DNA from: CAWEHT01 sp963808455 | GTDB lineage: Bacteria; Chloroflexota; Anaerolineae; CG2-30-64-16 | Assembly (NCBI GenBank): GCA_963808455.1 | Contig: CAWEHT010000113.1 | Span: 1 to 17,591 of the forward strand | Reading direction: 5' to 3' | Length of the DNA stretch: 17,591 nucleotides | Shown: positions 16,245 through 17,591 of the stretch, in pieces | Layout of the letters: each line of letters starts with the position of its first letter | How positions within the stretch are numbered: the stretch's first letter is position 1 | Notes under the pieces: generated by a model | Database searches by the model: none | What the model was told of the DNA's origin: nothing | What the model saw: the letters and a program-made list of their open reading frames with translations, nothing else | Made by a program: the position numbers and the translations under genes

Positions 16245-17591
16245 CTGACGCTCTCCCAAACTTTGCCACCACGAGCCACGCCAGCAAGCCCAACAGGGTC
16301 AATCCGGCTACGATCCAGCCAATGCGCCACAAGGGAGGTTGGAAGCGCAATTCGATGCGATGGCTGCCGGCGCTCAGGGAGACTCCCTGGAAAAGATAAT
16401 CGACGCGCAGCGGTTGGCCGTACGGCGCTCCATCGACCCACACGTGCCAGCCAGGATACCACACCTGGCTCAACACGAGCAATGCGGGGACCTTCACCGT
16501 GGCCTGCAAGCTCAAGCCGTTGGCCGGAGTCGCCATGACGCTCACTTGCCCCGGTCCTCCCGCTGCCCCCCCTGCGGGCAGGCCGGGGCCGGAAGCCCCG
16601 TCACCCTCCAGAACGGCCGTGGTGTGGGGGTCAAAACCGGCAGCGTGGATAGCCTGCCAGGCCGCTTCGTGACCGGCGACCGCCTGCCACTTCGCTACCA
16701 GAAACGCACGCGGCATCGCGAGGCGGTTCAGGTAAATGTTCAGGTCTGGGCTGCCGTCAAAAACCAGCTGGTATTTCTGCCAATCCAATACCACATTCTT
16801 GTGGGCCACTATGTAGCGCACATTCAAGAGATCATAGAGGGGGGAGGAGCGCCCGCCCACATCGAGGCCCTCCCAATAGCGCTGCACATCGGCCAGCATC
16901 ACCGGATTGGCCAGCCCTGCCACATCATCGAGACCATACAGCAGCGCCGTGTCGGGCTGCCAGTGATCCTGAATGTCGAAGCGCGTATCGATCCGGAAAA
17001 GGCCGGGCTGGGCGGCCAGGTAGGCCGCGATGGCGGGTTGGGCAAATCCGGAGCTCGGATCCTGGTCGCCCAGGTCTTGATACGCGCCGGTGCTGCCCGT
17101 GTCGAGCACGATGAGGGCCAGGGCCAGCCAGCCCAGGGTCACAGGGCGGGCCCAGTCGCCGTGCCGGGCGTGCAACCAGAACAGGCTGGCCAGCAGCAAC
17201 CCGCCAAAGATCAGCACAGAGATCGACGCGACCCAGATGTGCGACTGGGTGGCCGCGTCGCTGCCTTGCGAAAGCAGCAGCGCCAGATAAGTAAGCGGCA
17301 CGCCCACGCCCATCACCCCCACCAGAGCGTAGCCCGTACCGCGCGTAATGCGCGCGAAGGCCGCAGCGGCCTCAGGCGTGAACGGGGCCAGGGCGGCGTC
17401 GAGCCCGATGGCCGCCAGGGTGGCCAGGCCGAGAATCGGTAACAAACACCAGCCGTGCCGGTGCGCAAAGCTGTCCAAAGCCGGGCAACAGGGTCAGCCA
17501 GCCATGCGGCGTGGCGTAGGTGCCCAACGCTACCACAAAGCTGCCGCCGGCCATGGGGTGTCAGCTCCAGGTGCTTCGATCATCGGCGCAG
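16234..17591 (-). CDS. YfhO-like multi-pass membrane protein, C-terminal part with two indels (runs off the window)
   Basis: The minus-strand frame from about 17443 gives membrane segments LPILGLATLAAIGLDAAL, YALVGVMGVGVPLTYLALLL, WVASISVLIFGGLLLASLFW and VTLGWLALALIVLD. A large soluble domain follows (GAYQDLG ... LFRIDTRFDI ... LLNVRYIVAHKN ... VLSQVWYPGWHVWVDG ... SAGSHRIELRFQPP) and a last membrane helix IGWIVAGLTLLGLLAWLVV. NVRYI..., YPGWxVWVDG and GSHxIELRF(x)PP are hallmarks of the YfhO family, some members of which affect glycosylation of envelope polymers. An extra base in the A-run at 17444-17446 separates this from the upstream frame LTLLPGFGQLCAPARLV. A lost G near 17550 would further join MIEAPGADTPW to AGGSFVVALGTY. 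Full-length proteins of the family have many more N-terminal helices, beyond the window edge. Confidence 0.75.

Overview
The window reads as two pieces of DNA joined near position 4560. The left piece (1 to about 4560) looks acidobacterial (Terriglobia-like). It starts with a DUF4397-type lipoprotein and carries GC-rich intergenic repeats built on the element GGGGCACCCGGC and on CGCTCAGGATGACAG. The right piece (about 4560 to 17591) looks like Chloroflexota (Anaerolineae or a relative), judged from the pyruvate phosphate dikinase, the dnaG-rpoD pair, the RpoD sequence and the tandem thioredoxin. These taxonomic calls come from family familiarity, not from a search. At the join, a serine-acetyltransferase-like gene on the minus strand loses its N-terminal part. 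Within about 12 bases a complete ribosome binding site and start of an ATP-grasp ligase begin on the plus strand. A chimeric read or misassembly is the simplest reading; true transfer is the alternative.

Left piece: a minus-strand restriction-modification (R-M) island with signs of nesting. In transcription order it holds the first ~75 codons of an N6-adenine methyltransferase, a C5-cytosine methyltransferase (one frameshift), an intact BsuBI/PstI-family endonuclease, a Vsr mismatch endonuclease, and then an orphan C-terminal piece of a second BsuBI/PstI-family endonuclease. The two broken end pieces are what would remain of an older M-R pair of the PstI type if a C5-MTase/REase/Vsr cassette had landed inside it. 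A third methyltransferase scrap lies just upstream, and a 25-bp near-perfect direct repeat flanks the island.

Right piece: a D-Ala-D-Ala ligase-like ATP-grasp enzyme, a small Cys-rich protein with a very acidic tail, pyruvate phosphate dikinase, a strong terminator, a perfect sigma-70 consensus promoter driving dnaG-rpoD (ATGA overlap), and tRNA-Asn with its own near-consensus promoter. Next come a MazE/AbrB-like small reading frame and an RsmI-like methyltransferase. These converge on a minus-strand operon running from a YfhO-like membrane protein to a tandem thioredoxin and then a response regulator-histidine kinase.

Conserved housekeeping genes (ppdK, dnaG, rpoD) and others are each broken by single-base indels, mostly extra bases. 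This points to uncorrected sequencing errors rather than real gene decay, so coordinates are given across the frameshifts.
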